DNA from: Lysobacter_C viscosus
GTDB taxonomy: Bacteria > Pseudomonadota > Gammaproteobacteria > Xanthomonadales > Xanthomonadaceae
Direction: 5' to 3'
Length of the DNA: 64,000 nucleotides
NCBI RefSeq assembly: GCF_046600715.1
Contig: NZ_JBJMAV010000004.1
Span: forward strand, 1 to 64,000
Both the position numbers and the translations under genes were made by a program. Of the stretch, positions 43,495 through 52,087 are shown piece by piece. The first letter of the stretch is position 1. The number at the start of each line of letters is the position of its first letter. The notes beneath the pieces were generated by a model. It saw nothing but the letters and a program-made list of their open reading frames with translations, was not told the DNA's origin and did not search any database.

Positions 43495-44982
43495 ATGTGC
43501 GGGATCATCGGCATCGTCGGCCATAACGACGTGGCGGCGCAGTTGTACGACGGCTTGACGGTGCTCCAGCACCGCGGCCAGGACGCCGCGGGCATCGCTA
43601 CCGCGCACGGCACCAAGCTGCGCGTGCACAAGGGCAATGGCCTGGTCAGCGACGTGTTCGACGAGCACGCCATGCAGGTGCTGCAGGGCCACCTGGGCAT
43701 CGGCCACTGCCGCTACCCGACCGCCGGCAGCGAAGGCAACGACGAAGCCCAACCCTTCTACGTCAACTCTCCGTTCGGCATCGTGCTGGCGCACAACGGC
43801 AACCTGATCAACACCGAGGCCTTGCAGCGCGAAGTGTTCGAGCAGGATCGGCGCAACGTCAGCACGGAATCGGACTCCGAAGTGCTGCTCAATGTCTTCG
43901 CCCACGAACTGGACGAGCAGGGCAGCCTGTCGGTGGAAGCCACGCTCAATGCGATCGAAGGCACCCACCGTCGCTGCGTCGGTGGCTACGCGGTGGTCGC
44001 GGCGGTACTGGGGCTGGGACTGGTGGCCTTCCGCGATCCCAACGGCATCCGTCCGCTGGTCCTGGGTAAGCGGACCAGCGCCGAAGGCGACGAGTACGCG
44101 GTGGCGTCGGAATCGGTCGCGCTCGACCTGCTCGGCTACGAGCGCGTGCGCGACGTGCGTCCGGGCGAAGGCCTGGTCGCCACCACCGACGGCACCCTGC
44201 ACACCCGCCAATGCGTGGAGCCGCGCACCCACACCCCGTGCATCTTCGAGTACGTGTACTTCGCGCGCCCCGATTCGATGATGGACGACGTATCGGTGCA
44301 CAAGGCGCGCATGCGCATGGGCCAGACACTGGGTGAGAAGATCCAGCGGCTGCGCCCCGACCACGACATCGACGTGGTCATCCCGATCCCCGACACCTCG
44401 CGCGACTCCGCGCTGGAGATCGCCAACGTGCTGGGGGTGAAGTACCGCGAGGGCTTCATCAAGAACCGCTATGTCGGCCGCACCTTCATCATGCCCGGGC
44501 AGGGCCAGCGGGCGAAATCGGTGCGCCGCAAGCTCAACCCGATCCCGCTGGAGTTCCGCAACCGGGTGGTGCTGCTGGTGGACGACTCCATCGTGCGAGG
44601 CACCACCTCCAAGCAGATCGTGCAGATGGCGCGCGATGCCGGCGCGCGCAAGGTATACCTGGCCTCGGCCGCGCCGCCGGTGCGCCACCCCAACATCTAC
44701 GGCATCGACATGCCGACGGCCGAAGAGCTGGTCGCGCACAACCGCAGCGAGGAGGAGATCGAGCAGCTCTTGGGCTGCGACTGGCTGGTCTACCAGGACC
44801 TCGCGGACTTGGAGCGGGCGGTGGCCGGGCCGAAGCAGCGCATTACCGATTTCGACTCCTCCTGCTTCAACGGCGAGTACGTCACCGGCACCGAGGCGGA
44901 CTACTTCGAGCGCATCAAGCACCTGCGGTCGGACGAAGCCAAGAGCACGCGGCGCGTCCCGGTGGCGTCCACGCGTAGTTGA
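43495..44982 (+). CDS. purF: Amidophosphoribosyltransferase
   Basis: A 495-residue enzyme for the first committed step of purine synthesis (PRPP plus glutamine to phosphoribosylamine). Removal of Met leaves the nucleophile Cys2 (MCGIIGIVGH). LQHRGQDAAGIA, IGHCRYPTAGS and AHNGNLIN are glutaminase motifs; VVLLVDDSIVRGTTSKQIV is the PRPP-binding loop. The prosequence and FeS ligands of the Bacillus type are absent. It ends the folC-cvpA-purF set. Confidence 0.97.
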   Translation: MCGIIGIVGHNDVAAQLYDGLTVLQHRGQDAAGIATAHGTKLRVHKGNGLVSDVFDEHAMQVLQGHLGIGHCRYPTAGSEGNDEAQPFYVNSPFGIVLAHNGNLINTEALQREVFEQDRRNVSTESDSEVLLNVFAHELDEQGSLSVEATLNAIEGTHRRCVGGYAVVAAVLGLGLVAFRDPNGIRPLVLGKRTSAEGDEYAVASESVALDLLGYERVRDVRPGEGLVATTDGTLHTRQCVEPRTHTPCIFEYVYFARPDSMMDDVSVHKARMRMGQTLGEKIQRLRPDHDIDVVIPIPDTSRDSALEIANVLGVKYREGFIKNRYVGRTFIMPGQGQRAKSVRRKLNPIPLEFRNRVVLLVDDSIVRGTTSKQIVQMARDAGARKVYLASAAPPVRHPNIYGIDMPTAEELVAHNRSEEEIEQLLGCDWLVYQDLADLERAVAGPKQRITDFDSSCFNGEYVTGTEADYFERIKHLRSDEAKSTRRVPVASTRS

Positions 44983-45049
44983 GCTATGGGCTTGTGCAGG
45001 CGATGCTGCAACCGCGGACCCGACTCGCTGAGTGGTTCCCATGGAACTT

Positions 45050-45116
45050 GTAGGAGCGACGTAAGTCGCGAACCGCGGTCAGGAAGCGTGGCGAACATGA
45101 TCCACGTCGCTCCTGC
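45050..45116. repeat. SMAG-like REP palindrome after purF
   Basis: GTAGGAGCGACGTAAGTCGC starts at 45050 and an inverted partial copy ends GTCGCTCCTGC at 45116. It belongs to the GAC/GTC-stem subfamily. Confidence 0.75.
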
Positions 45117-45178
45117 ATCCGCACCGCGGGTATCCCGGTCGGACACATGCGTCTGAAGCCACTCCAGCAGGTTCACAG

Positions 45179-45994
45179 ATGACCGGGACGCTGTTCGATG
45201 CCGCCCGCCGCTGCCTTGCTGCGGCCGCGCCCGACGAAAAGGTCGCCGCGACGTTTGCCGCGGCCGGCGCGCTTGCGGCAGGCCGGTTGACCGTGCCGGC
45301 CGACGCCCCGCCACCGGAGCCCATCCGCATGCCGGGCCGCCCTGACCGCCCACGGCTGGTGCACCCGCGTGAGTTGCCCAAGCGCGGATTCGGGACGCCC
45401 GAGGGTCACGCGGCCTTCATCCACGCCATCGCCCACATCGAGTTCAACGCTATCGACCTGGCGTGGGACGCCGCCTACCGCTTCCGCGGCCTGCCCGACG
45501 CCTTCTATGCCGACTGGGTGTCGTGCGCCGCCGACGAGGCGCGCCACTTCGTGATGCTGCGTGACCGCCTGCGCGCGCTGGGCTTCGACTACGGCGATTT
45601 CGACGCCCACAACGGCCTGTGGGAGATGGCCGAGAAGACCGCGCACCACGGAATGGAGCGCATGGCGCTGGTCCCGCGCGTCCTGGAGGCGCGCGGCCTG
45701 GACGTGACGCCGGGGATGATCGTGCGCCTGCAGGGCATGGGCGATGGCGATACCGTGGCGATCCTGGAGGTGATCCTGCGCGAGGAAGTCGCGCACGTCG
45801 CCGCGGGCTCGCGGTGGTTCCGCTGGTACTGCGAGCGCGCCGGGGTCGAGCCGGCGACGACATTCAAGCGGCTTCTGGGCGAGTACGCCCACGCGGTGCT
45901 GCACGGGCCGTTCAACCTCGACGCGCGCGCTGCGGCGGGCTTCGATGACGACGAGCTCGCCCTGCTGCAAGGCTTCGCCGGCAACCCCCTGTAG
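45179..45994 (+). CDS. DUF455 ferritin-like protein
   Basis: A 271-residue helical protein. Metal-ligand-like Glu/His motifs lie in AHIEFNAIDLAWDAAYRF, SCAADEARHFVML and LREEVAHVAAGSRWF, the ExxH pattern of ferritin-like di-iron proteins; the family resembles MiaE-like hydroxylases. Function is unknown. The N-terminal 60 residues are less conserved in look. It is flanked by SMAG-like repeats on both sides and has no operon partner. A weak GGTTC, no strong ribosome site, precedes the ATG. Confidence 0.85.
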   Translation: MTGTLFDAARRCLAAAAPDEKVAATFAAAGALAAGRLTVPADAPPPEPIRMPGRPDRPRLVHPRELPKRGFGTPEGHAAFIHAIAHIEFNAIDLAWDAAYRFRGLPDAFYADWVSCAADEARHFVMLRDRLRALGFDYGDFDAHNGLWEMAEKTAHHGMERMALVPRVLEARGLDVTPGMIVRLQGMGDGDTVAILEVILREEVAHVAAGSRWFRWYCERAGVEPATTFKRLLGEYAHAVLHGPFNLDARAAAGFDDDELALLQGFAGNPL

Positions 45995-46012
45995 GAGCGG
46001 CTTCAGCCGCGA
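45991..46012. repeat. SMAG-like REP half-unit overlapping the DUF455 stop
   Basis: GTAGGAGC, then GCGGC-TTCA-GCCGC stem and GA. The GTAG begins on the last codon and TAG stop of the DUF455 gene, so the repeat supplies its stop codon. Confidence 0.8.
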
Positions 46013-46030
46013 TTGAGCTCGCACGTCTCT

Positions 46031-46100
46031 GTAGGAGCGACGTGAGTCGCGACCTCCGTAGGTGCCGGAGTTGCGCGGTCGCGACTTACGTCGCTCCTAC
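46031..46100. repeat. SMAG-like REP palindrome upstream of the lpxH end
   Basis: GTAGGAGCGACGTGAGTCGC at 46031 faces GCGACTTACGTCGCTCCTAC ending at 46100: a full inverted pair of the GAC/GTC subfamily with both GTAG ends intact. Confidence 0.85.
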
Positions 46101-46131
46101 AGGAACAAACGGCCATCAGTGACCGCCATGC

Positions 46132-46863
46132 TTAAAGCGCCGCCAGCGCCATGCCATCGGCGTCCACGCGCAGCACTGACCCCTGCTCGTACCAGTCCCC
46201 CAGCACCACCCGCCTGCACTCGCGCCCGCTGACCACCAGCTCATGCACGGCGGGCCGGTGCGTGTGCCCGTGGATCAGGGTATCGATCCCGAATCGGGCC
46301 AGCGTCGCGGCCACTGCCTCGGGGGCGACATCGGTGATCGTCTCCATGGTCCCCTTGTCCTTCAGCCCGGTCTGGTGTTCCTGGCTTGCGGCTCGCGCCT
46401 GTTGCGCAAACGCAAGCCGGGTGTTCAATGGCTGCGACAGGAACTGCGCCTGCCATGCCGGGTCTCGAGTGTGCGCACGGAAAGCCTGGTAGGCGACGTC
46501 GCCGGTGCACAGGGTGTCGCCGTGCATCAGCAGTGCCGGTCGGCCATGCAGCATCACCACGCTGGGGTCGGGCAGCACGCGCATGGCGGCGCGGCGCGCG
46601 TAGGCTTCGCCCAGCAGGAAGTCCCGGTTGCCGCGGATGAAGGACACGGGCGTACCGGCGGCGGCCACGGCCCGCAGCGCCTCGACAGTGAGTGTGCCGG
46701 CCTCGGACGGGTCATCGTCGCCCACCCATGCCTCGAACAGGTCACCCAGGATGTACAGCGCGTCCGCACCGCGGGCCTCGTCCTCCAGGAACCGGCAGAA
46801 CAGGTCGGTGATGTGCGGACGCTCGGGGTCGAGGTGGAGGTCGGAGATGAAGAGCGTGGTCAT
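46132..46863 (-). CDS. lpxH: UDP-2,3-diacylglucosamine diphosphatase LpxH
   Basis: A 243-residue calcineurin-like phosphoesterase that makes lipid X in lipid A synthesis at the inner membrane. Metal motifs: LFISDLHLDPERP, YILGDLFEAWVGDDD, FIRGNRDFLLG, LLMHGDTLCTGD and IHGHTHRPAVH. LpxH length in E. coli is 240. The start at 46863 gives MTTLFISDLHL; a longer frame runs into the repeat region. It is convergent with the DUF455 gene and divergent from gltX. Confidence 0.95.
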   Translation of the reverse strand: MTTLFISDLHLDPERPHITDLFCRFLEDEARGADALYILGDLFEAWVGDDDPSEAGTLTVEALRAVAAAGTPVSFIRGNRDFLLGEAYARRAAMRVLPDPSVVMLHGRPALLMHGDTLCTGDVAYQAFRAHTRDPAWQAQFLSQPLNTRLAFAQQARAASQEHQTGLKDKGTMETITDVAPEAVAATLARFGIDTLIHGHTHRPAVHELVVSGRECRRVVLGDWYEQGSVLRVDADGMALAAL

Positions 46864-46898
46864 CGGGGCATTGTAGGGCCCGGGATTCGCGCCTCGGC

Positions 46899-47021
46899 GG
46901 AGCGGCTTCAGCCGCGATTGCACGCCGAGTCCTTGGCGAAAGACCAGGCCCTGGACTGTCGTGACTTGCGGCGCTCCCACAGGGCGCCGGAATGCCGATC
47001 GCGGCTGAAGCCGCCTCCTAC
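46899..47021. repeat. SMAG-like REP pair between lpxH and gltX
   Basis: GGAGCGGCTTCAGCCGCGA near 46899-46917 faces TCGCGGCTGAAGCCGC (from 46999) ending CTCCTAC at 47021, with a degenerate GAC-type half (near 46960-46983) between. The GGC/GCC stem pair brackets the region holding both genes' promoters. Confidence 0.75.
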
Positions 47022-47116
47022 AAAGACGGCAAGGATTCCTCCGGACCGGCGTTGCGCCAACAGGGGCGGGCATAGGCCGGTAAAATGCCGGGTCTGTCCG
47101 CCCCGAGCCTGCCTGC

Positions 47117-48523
47117 ATGACCTGCCGCACCCGCTTCGCACCCAGCCCCACCGGTTACCTGCACATCGGTGGCGCGCGTACCGCGCTCTACTGCTGGCTG
47201 GAGGCGCGCCGCCGGAGCGGGCAGTTCATCCTGCGCATCGAGGACACCGACCGCGAGCGCAGCACGCAGTCCGCCATCGATGCGATCCTCGAGGCGATGG
47301 ACTGGCTTGGCCTGGACTACGACGAAGGCCCCATCTACCAGACCCACCGCCTGGACCGCTACCGCGAGGTGGCCGAACAGCTGGTCGCGGGTGGGCACGC
47401 CTACTACGCATACGAGACCAGGGACGAACTGGACGCCATGCGCGAAGCCGCCATGGCCAAGGGAGAGAAGCCCCGCTACAGCGGTGCCGCGCGTGATGCG
47501 GGCCTGCCGCGCCGGGACGATCCCAACCGGGTCATCCGCTTCCGCAACCCGCTCGATGGCGTCGTGGCCTGGGAAGACAAGGTCAAGGGCCGCATCGAGA
47601 TCGCCAACAGTGAACTCGACGACCTGGTGATCTTCCGCTCCGACGGCTATGCCACCTACAACTTCGCGGTTGTCGTCGATGACATGGACATGGGCATCAC
47701 CGACGTGGTGCGCGGCGACGACCACGTCAACAACACCCCCCGACAGATCAATATCTACCGGGCGCTCGGCGCCCCCGTGCCGCACTTCGCGCACCTGCCG
47801 ATGATCCTCGACCCGGAAGGCGCGAAGTTGTCCAAGCGCACCGGCGCGGCCGACGTCATGCAGTACCGCGACATGGGCTACCTGCCGCACGCACTGCTCA
47901 ATTACCTGGCGCGGCTGGGCTGGTCGCATGGCGACCAGGAGATCTTCTCCGTCGAGGAACTGCAGTCGCTGTTCGACCTCAAGGACGTCAACGCCAAGGC
48001 CGCCCGCCTTGACCCGGCCAAGCTGGGCTGGCTCAACCAGCAGTACCTCAAGGACGACGAACCCGCAGACGTGGCGCTGCACCTGCAGTGGCACCTGCGC
48101 GAGGCCGGGTACGAGCTGGCAAGCGGCCCTGCCGCGGCGGACATCGTGCTGGCCTTGCGCGACCGGGTGCAGACGCTCGCGGAGATGGCAGAGCGCGCGG
48201 CGGTCTGGTTCGGTCCGCTGACGGAATACGACGAAGCCGCAGTGGCCAAGCACTTCAAGCCGGCCGCACGCGCGCCGCTGGCCGATGCGCGGGCGCGCCT
48301 GGCCGGGCTGGACCAGTGGTCGGTGGCGGCGATCAATGCCGCGTTGCACGACACGGCCGCCGCACTGGAACTGGGCATGGGCAAGGTGGCGCAACCGCTG
48401 CGCGTGGCCATCACCGGCACCCAGGTCAGCCCCGACATCGGCCACACCGTCTACCTCGCGGGCCGGGAAGAGGCCTTGGCCCGGATCGACGCGGCGCTCG
48501 AAAAAGTACCGGCCCAGGCCTAG
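47117..48523 (+). CDS. gltX: Glutamyl-tRNA synthetase
   Basis: A 468-residue class I synthetase charging tRNA-Glu. The signature is in RFAPSPTGYLHIGGARTAL (HIGH-type) and KLSKR lies near residues 237-241. The zinc-binding Cys cluster of E. coli GltX is absent: the segment near residue 98 reads YYAYETRDELDAM where Cys would occur, so this is a zinc-free form. TAAAAT (47081-47086) may be its -10. A zur-like gene follows 9 bases later. Confidence 0.96.
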   Translation: MTCRTRFAPSPTGYLHIGGARTALYCWLEARRRSGQFILRIEDTDRERSTQSAIDAILEAMDWLGLDYDEGPIYQTHRLDRYREVAEQLVAGGHAYYAYETRDELDAMREAAMAKGEKPRYSGAARDAGLPRRDDPNRVIRFRNPLDGVVAWEDKVKGRIEIANSELDDLVIFRSDGYATYNFAVVVDDMDMGITDVVRGDDHVNNTPRQINIYRALGAPVPHFAHLPMILDPEGAKLSKRTGAADVMQYRDMGYLPHALLNYLARLGWSHGDQEIFSVEELQSLFDLKDVNAKAARLDPAKLGWLNQQYLKDDEPADVALHLQWHLREAGYELASGPAAADIVLALRDRVQTLAEMAERAAVWFGPLTEYDEAAVAKHFKPAARAPLADARARLAGLDQWSVAAINAALHDTAAALELGMGKVAQPLRVAITGTQVSPDIGHTVYLAGREEALARIDAALEKVPAQA

Positions 48524-48532
48524 GCCACGCCC

Positions 48533-49012
48533 ATGGGACACGCCTGCACCGATCCACGCCACCACGTCCACGACGCCGATGCATACGTCGGCGAAGTGGA
48601 GCGCGTGTGCGAGCAGCGGGGCCTGCGGCTGACCCCCATCCGGGCCCACGCGCTGCGCCTGATCGCCGATGCGAAGCGGCCGCTCAAGGCGTACGAGCTG
48701 CTGGACCTGATGAAGGCCACGCACGACGCCGCCGCGCCGCCGACGGTGTACCGCGCGCTGGAGTTCCTGCTCGAGCACGGGTTCATCCACAAACTGGCAT
48801 CGGTCAATGCCTTCGTCGGGTGCCACCACCCCGCCTCCGAGCCGCACGCCGTGCCGTTCCTGATCTGCGACCGCTGCCACTCGGCCACCGAGCTCGAGGA
48901 CCAGCAGATCGTCGCCGCGCTGGACCGCCGCGCCCGTGCGCTCGGCTTCGTGCCGCAGGCGCAGACGCTCGAGGTGCACGGGCTGTGCGCGAGTTGTGCG
49001 GCGGCCGGTTGA
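48533..49012 (+). CDS. zur: Fur-family regulator, Zur-like (zinc uptake repressor)
   Basis: A 159-residue winged-helix metalloregulator. LTPIRAHALRLIADAKRPLK and PPTVYRALEFLLEHGFIHKL form the DNA-binding domain. Structural zinc Cys pairs are C112-C115 (FLICDRCHSATE) and C152-C155 (HGLCASC); further His/Cys ligands (GCHHPAS) lie in the dimerisation domain. Zur type is preferred over Fur because of the neighbouring zinc-type TonB receptor and MerC genes. It follows gltX by 9 bases, probably co-transcribed. Confidence 0.85.
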   Translation: MGHACTDPRHHVHDADAYVGEVERVCEQRGLRLTPIRAHALRLIADAKRPLKAYELLDLMKATHDAAAPPTVYRALEFLLEHGFIHKLASVNAFVGCHHPASEPHAVPFLICDRCHSATELEDQQIVAALDRRARALGFVPQAQTLEVHGLCASCAAAG

Positions 49013-49094
49013 CCGCTGAGCCGACAGCGCACCGTGGCCTCAGGGGGCCCGCTCCAGCCGCGAGCATCTGGTCCGCCGCGATCCATTGCCTCTT

Positions 49095-49164
49095 GTAGGA
49101 GCGACGTCAGTCGCGACCCTCGCTACTGCGGATGCACGTCGGTCGCGACTGACGTCGCTCCTAC
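49095..49164. repeat. SMAG-like REP palindrome between zur and the TonB receptor gene
   Basis: GTAGGAGCGACGTCAGTCGC at 49095 faces GCGACTGACGTCGCTCCTAC ending at 49164: a near-perfect inverted pair of the GAC/GTC subfamily. Confidence 0.85.
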
Positions 49165-49193
49165 GGGATCGAATGCGTACCGGGTATTCGTTC

Positions 49194-49213
49194 CCGGCTG
49201 AAGCCGCTCCGAC
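49194..49213. repeat. SMAG-like REP half-unit
   Basis: CCGGCTGAAGCCGCTCCGAC is a single inverted half of the GGC/GCC subfamily with a mutated GTAG end. The rest of the zur-receptor gap shows nothing else. Confidence 0.6.
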
Positions 49214-49303
49214 AGGTTCGGCGCCGGCCTACTTGATACGCGACGAGACGACGAACCCGCCGGGTGGCGGGCTCTTCGCGGCGGCCTGCGCGGGCGACGG
49301 ACG

Positions 49304-51547
49304 TCAGAAGAACGCCCGCACCCCGAACGAGATGCCGCGCCCGGGCAGGGGCGAGAGGTCCTTGAGGAACGAGGTGTGCGGACGTGCCTCCTCGTCCAGC
49401 AGGTTGCTGCCGTCCAGGAACACTTCCCAGGCATTGCCGCCGGGCGTATCGAGATGCCAGGCCAGGTGCGCATCGACCAGGGTGTACCCCGGCGTCGGGG
49501 TCTCGAAGGCGGCCACGTCGTCCTGGCGGGCGTAGCGCACGGCGCCAAGCGAAGCCCGCCACGCGCCGGACGTCCATCGCAGCTCACCGCCGATGCGCGA
49601 GGGCGCGATGCGCGGCAGGTAGCCGCCCCGTGAAAGATCGACGACCTGCTCGTCGGTGTGGTCGCCATGCGGCACCGACACTGCGACCTCTCGCGTGCCG
49701 TTGCCGTCCAGCTCGGCGCGCACCAGGTCCCCGAAGACACGCAACGCCCAGGCGCCCGTGGCGTTGTCGGCGAACGTCCAGTCGACCTCCCCCTCGGCAC
49801 CTTCGAAGGTGGCATCGCCTTGGGTCCAGAGCCGCACCGGGCCATCGGCATCGATACCGGTGTCGGCCAGGTAGACGAAGTCATCAAAGCGCGCGTGGTA
49901 GACCGACGCGCTGACCCGCACCGGGCCGGCGTGCCAGTGCAGGCCCAGTTCGACGCGGTTGGCGGTCTCGACCTCAAGGTCGGGAGTGCCCAACTCCACA
50001 CTCCCGGTCGCTACGTGGAACCCGTTGGAATACAGCTCCTCGGCAGTGGGCGAGCGCTGCGCGCGGTCCAGCCCCAGCGAGACGTGCAGGTCGGGGTTGA
50101 GGTCCCAGCGCAGCGCAGCCGACAGGCTGGTGGTGTCGAACTCACGGTCGGGACCTGTTGCGCCTTCCTGGATATCGATGCGGTTGCGGTCGTGGCGTGC
50201 ACCCAGCTCTGCGGTGACGGGTCCGAACTCGCGCTCGCCGATCCAGAACACCCCCGTGTCGCGTGATCCGGAGCCGGGTACGAACGCCTCCTCGCCGATG
50301 GCGAGGAACTTCCGTCGCGACCACTGAATGCCCAGCGCCCCGTTCCAGCCGGCGAGCGTCTGGTGGACCAGTTCCACGCGGGCCTCGGTGCTGTCGTTGT
50401 CGAATACGGTGCCCACCTCGTCGCCCTCGAACTCGGTGTGGGTGTAGCCGGTGTTGGCCAGCTTCACCCGCAGCGACTGGAATGCGCCCAGGTCGTCCAG
50501 GCCCGCGCGCAACTCGTTGCGGCGCTGGTCCATGACGATGCGCACGGGCGCTTCGCCGTGGTCGCCTTCCCCGGCGCCTTCACGCCCGTCCTCCTCGTGC
50601 GCCCCCTCGTCCTCTTGCTCGTCGTGGCCCTCGTCGTGGGCATGGCCCGGAACGCCGTAGCGGGTGCTGAAAAGGCTGTGCCCCACCCCGACGAAGCCAC
50701 GCTCGCCCACCCACGACAGGCCCACCCCGGCGGCATCGGTGCGGATGGCGCTGTTGGGCAGGACACCGAAGGCGCCTCGTTCTTCGTGTTCCTCTTCGTT
50801 CCCGTCATGCTCTTCGTCAGCGTGGGCGTCCTCCTCCCCGTGCTCCTCGCCGCCGTGCGCGGCTTCGCTCTCGGCGTAACCGGGGATGTCGAAGTCGCCC
50901 GTTTCGCGGTGCAGGGCATCGAAATGGAACACCAGGTGTCCGCTGCCGGCCTCGGCAGTGCCGTCCAGTCGGACCATGCCGGTGCGCTCGTCGTTGACCG
51001 AGCCCACTCGAAGCTCGGCCCGGCCTTCCAGGGGCTGGTCGGTCACCGCCTCGGGAATGCGCCCGTCGATGACGTTGACCGCGCCGCCGATCGCACCGCT
51101 GCCGTAGAGCAGGGTGGCCGGCCCCTTGAGCACCTCGATCTGGTTGGCCAGGAACGGCTCGATGCTCACTGCGTGGTCCACGCTGACCGTGGACACGTCG
51201 CCCGAACCCAGGCCATCGCTCAGCACCTGCACGCGGGCGCCGTCGAAGCCGCGGATGATCGGGCGGCCGACGCCCGGGCCGAAGTACGACGACTGCACGC
51301 CCGGCAGCTTGTTGACCGTCTCGCCCAGGGTGTTGGCCTTGGCCGCGTCGAGCTGCTCGCCGGCCAGCACGTCGACCGGTCGGGTCAGGTCCTCGGCGGT
51401 GCGGACCAGCGGACTGGCACGAACCACGATCGCGTCCAGGTCGGTCGGTTCGCTGTGTCGGGGGTCCTCCTGCGCCCAGAGCGCGGGAGGCAGGGCAAGC
51501 AGGGCCAGGAACAGAGGGGAGCGTCGTAAGAGAGAGGTTTTCGTCAC
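49304..51547 (-). CDS. znuD: TonB-dependent outer membrane receptor, zinc type (ZnuD-like)
   Basis: A 747-residue receptor. Signal peptide ends near residue 25 (PPALWAQ); the plug follows with DLDAIVVRASPL and LPGVQSSYFGPGVGRPIIRG; the barrel ends SFGVRAFF with a terminal Phe. Two His/Glu/Asp-rich stretches (residues about 226-256 and 301-332) are typical of ZnuD receptors for zinc. The start is GTG with no ribosome site visible. Upstream is a Zur-box-like sequence shared with the divergent merC gene; zur lies downstream. Substrate is inferred, not shown. Confidence 0.88.
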   Translation of the reverse strand: MTKTSLLRRSPLFLALLALPPALWAQEDPRHSEPTDLDAIVVRASPLVRTAEDLTRPVDVLAGEQLDAAKANTLGETVNKLPGVQSSYFGPGVGRPIIRGFDGARVQVLSDGLGSGDVSTVSVDHAVSIEPFLANQIEVLKGPATLLYGSGAIGGAVNVIDGRIPEAVTDQPLEGRAELRVGSVNDERTGMVRLDGTAEAGSGHLVFHFDALHRETGDFDIPGYAESEAAHGGEEHGEEDAHADEEHDGNEEEHEERGAFGVLPNSAIRTDAAGVGLSWVGERGFVGVGHSLFSTRYGVPGHAHDEGHDEQEDEGAHEEDGREGAGEGDHGEAPVRIVMDQRRNELRAGLDDLGAFQSLRVKLANTGYTHTEFEGDEVGTVFDNDSTEARVELVHQTLAGWNGALGIQWSRRKFLAIGEEAFVPGSGSRDTGVFWIGEREFGPVTAELGARHDRNRIDIQEGATGPDREFDTTSLSAALRWDLNPDLHVSLGLDRAQRSPTAEELYSNGFHVATGSVELGTPDLEVETANRVELGLHWHAGPVRVSASVYHARFDDFVYLADTGIDADGPVRLWTQGDATFEGAEGEVDWTFADNATGAWALRVFGDLVRAELDGNGTREVAVSVPHGDHTDEQVVDLSRGGYLPRIAPSRIGGELRWTSGAWRASLGAVRYARQDDVAAFETPTPGYTLVDAHLAWHLDTPGGNAWEVFLDGSNLLDEEARPHTSFLKDLSPLPGRGISFGVRAFF

Positions 51548-51573
51548 GGGGGGCGGCTACACTGGTGGCGATT

Positions 51574-51600
51574 GGAAACGGAATGTTATATTGTTTCAAA
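51574..51600. promoter_or_regulatory. Candidate Zur operator in the znuD-merC divergent promoter
   Basis: GAAAC (51575-51579) and GTTTC (51593-51597) bracket GAATGTTATA (51581-51590), which matches the left half of the gammaproteobacterial Zur box; the right half is imperfect. It overlaps a TATATT (51587-51592) for merC and, on the other strand, the spacer between TTGAAA (-35) and TCCAAT (-10) for the receptor gene. A repressor here would block both. Confidence 0.55.
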
Positions 51601-52028
51601 TGACCTCGCATCCCTCCAAGGCCATGCCCCGGTCGCGAGCGGCCCCGTCCCTCGAGACGGCCGATCGCGTCGGCTTCGCCGCGTCGTTCCTGTGCGCTAT
51701 CCACTGCGCGTTGCTGCCGCTGGTGCTGGCGTTGGCGCCGGCATTCGGCCTGAAGCTGGGTGGCTGGGTCGACTTCGACCAGGCGTTCGTGGTATTCGCC
51801 ACGGTGCTGGGCGCCACTACGTTGACGCTGGGCTATCGCCGCCACCGTGGTTTCCACGCGTGGGCGCTGCTGCTGCCGGGCCTGGCGCTGGTGTGGGCCG
51901 CGTCGTTCACGCCGCTGCACAACCATTCGACGACCCACATGGTGATGATGGTGGGCGGCGGGGTGATGCTGGCGCTGGCGCACTTGCTGAACCTGCGCCT
52001 GACGCATGCCGCGGCGGGACGGGCCTGA
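51600..52028 (+). CDS. MerC-domain membrane protein
   Basis: A 142-residue protein with four hydrophobic segments. The first has the paired Cys of the MerC family (SFLCAIHCALLP, C32 and C36), followed by AFGLKLGGWVDFDQAF and a late HNHSTTHMVMM. MerC proteins carry mercury inward in mer operons; here there is no mer gene, and the position opposite the zinc-type receptor suggests metal, probably zinc, transport. The ATG at 51600 lies 7 bases past a TATATT, so the mRNA may be leaderless; Met9 (51624) is an alternative start. Confidence 0.82.
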   Translation: MTSHPSKAMPRSRAAPSLETADRVGFAASFLCAIHCALLPLVLALAPAFGLKLGGWVDFDQAFVVFATVLGATTLTLGYRRHRGFHAWALLLPGLALVWAASFTPLHNHSTTHMVMMVGGGVMLALAHLLNLRLTHAAAGRA

Positions 52029-52087
52029 ACCACGCCACGCGCCCGCTGTGATAGGCTCTGCGGCTGCTCGCGCCACTTGCGCGGCCA

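Noticed and set aside
47018..48979. Minus-strand ORF (653 codons) opposite gltX and zur
   Set aside because: Shadow ORF; both sense genes are certain.
50552..50872. Possible tandem repeat or CRISPR-like array
   Set aside because: The repetitive look comes from GAG/GAC/CAC codons of the His/acidic loops in the receptor; there are no regular spacers. I saw no CRISPR array elsewhere.
51600..52028. Mercury resistance locus
   Set aside because: No merR, merT, merP or merA nearby; the MerC gene shares its promoter region with a zinc-type receptor.
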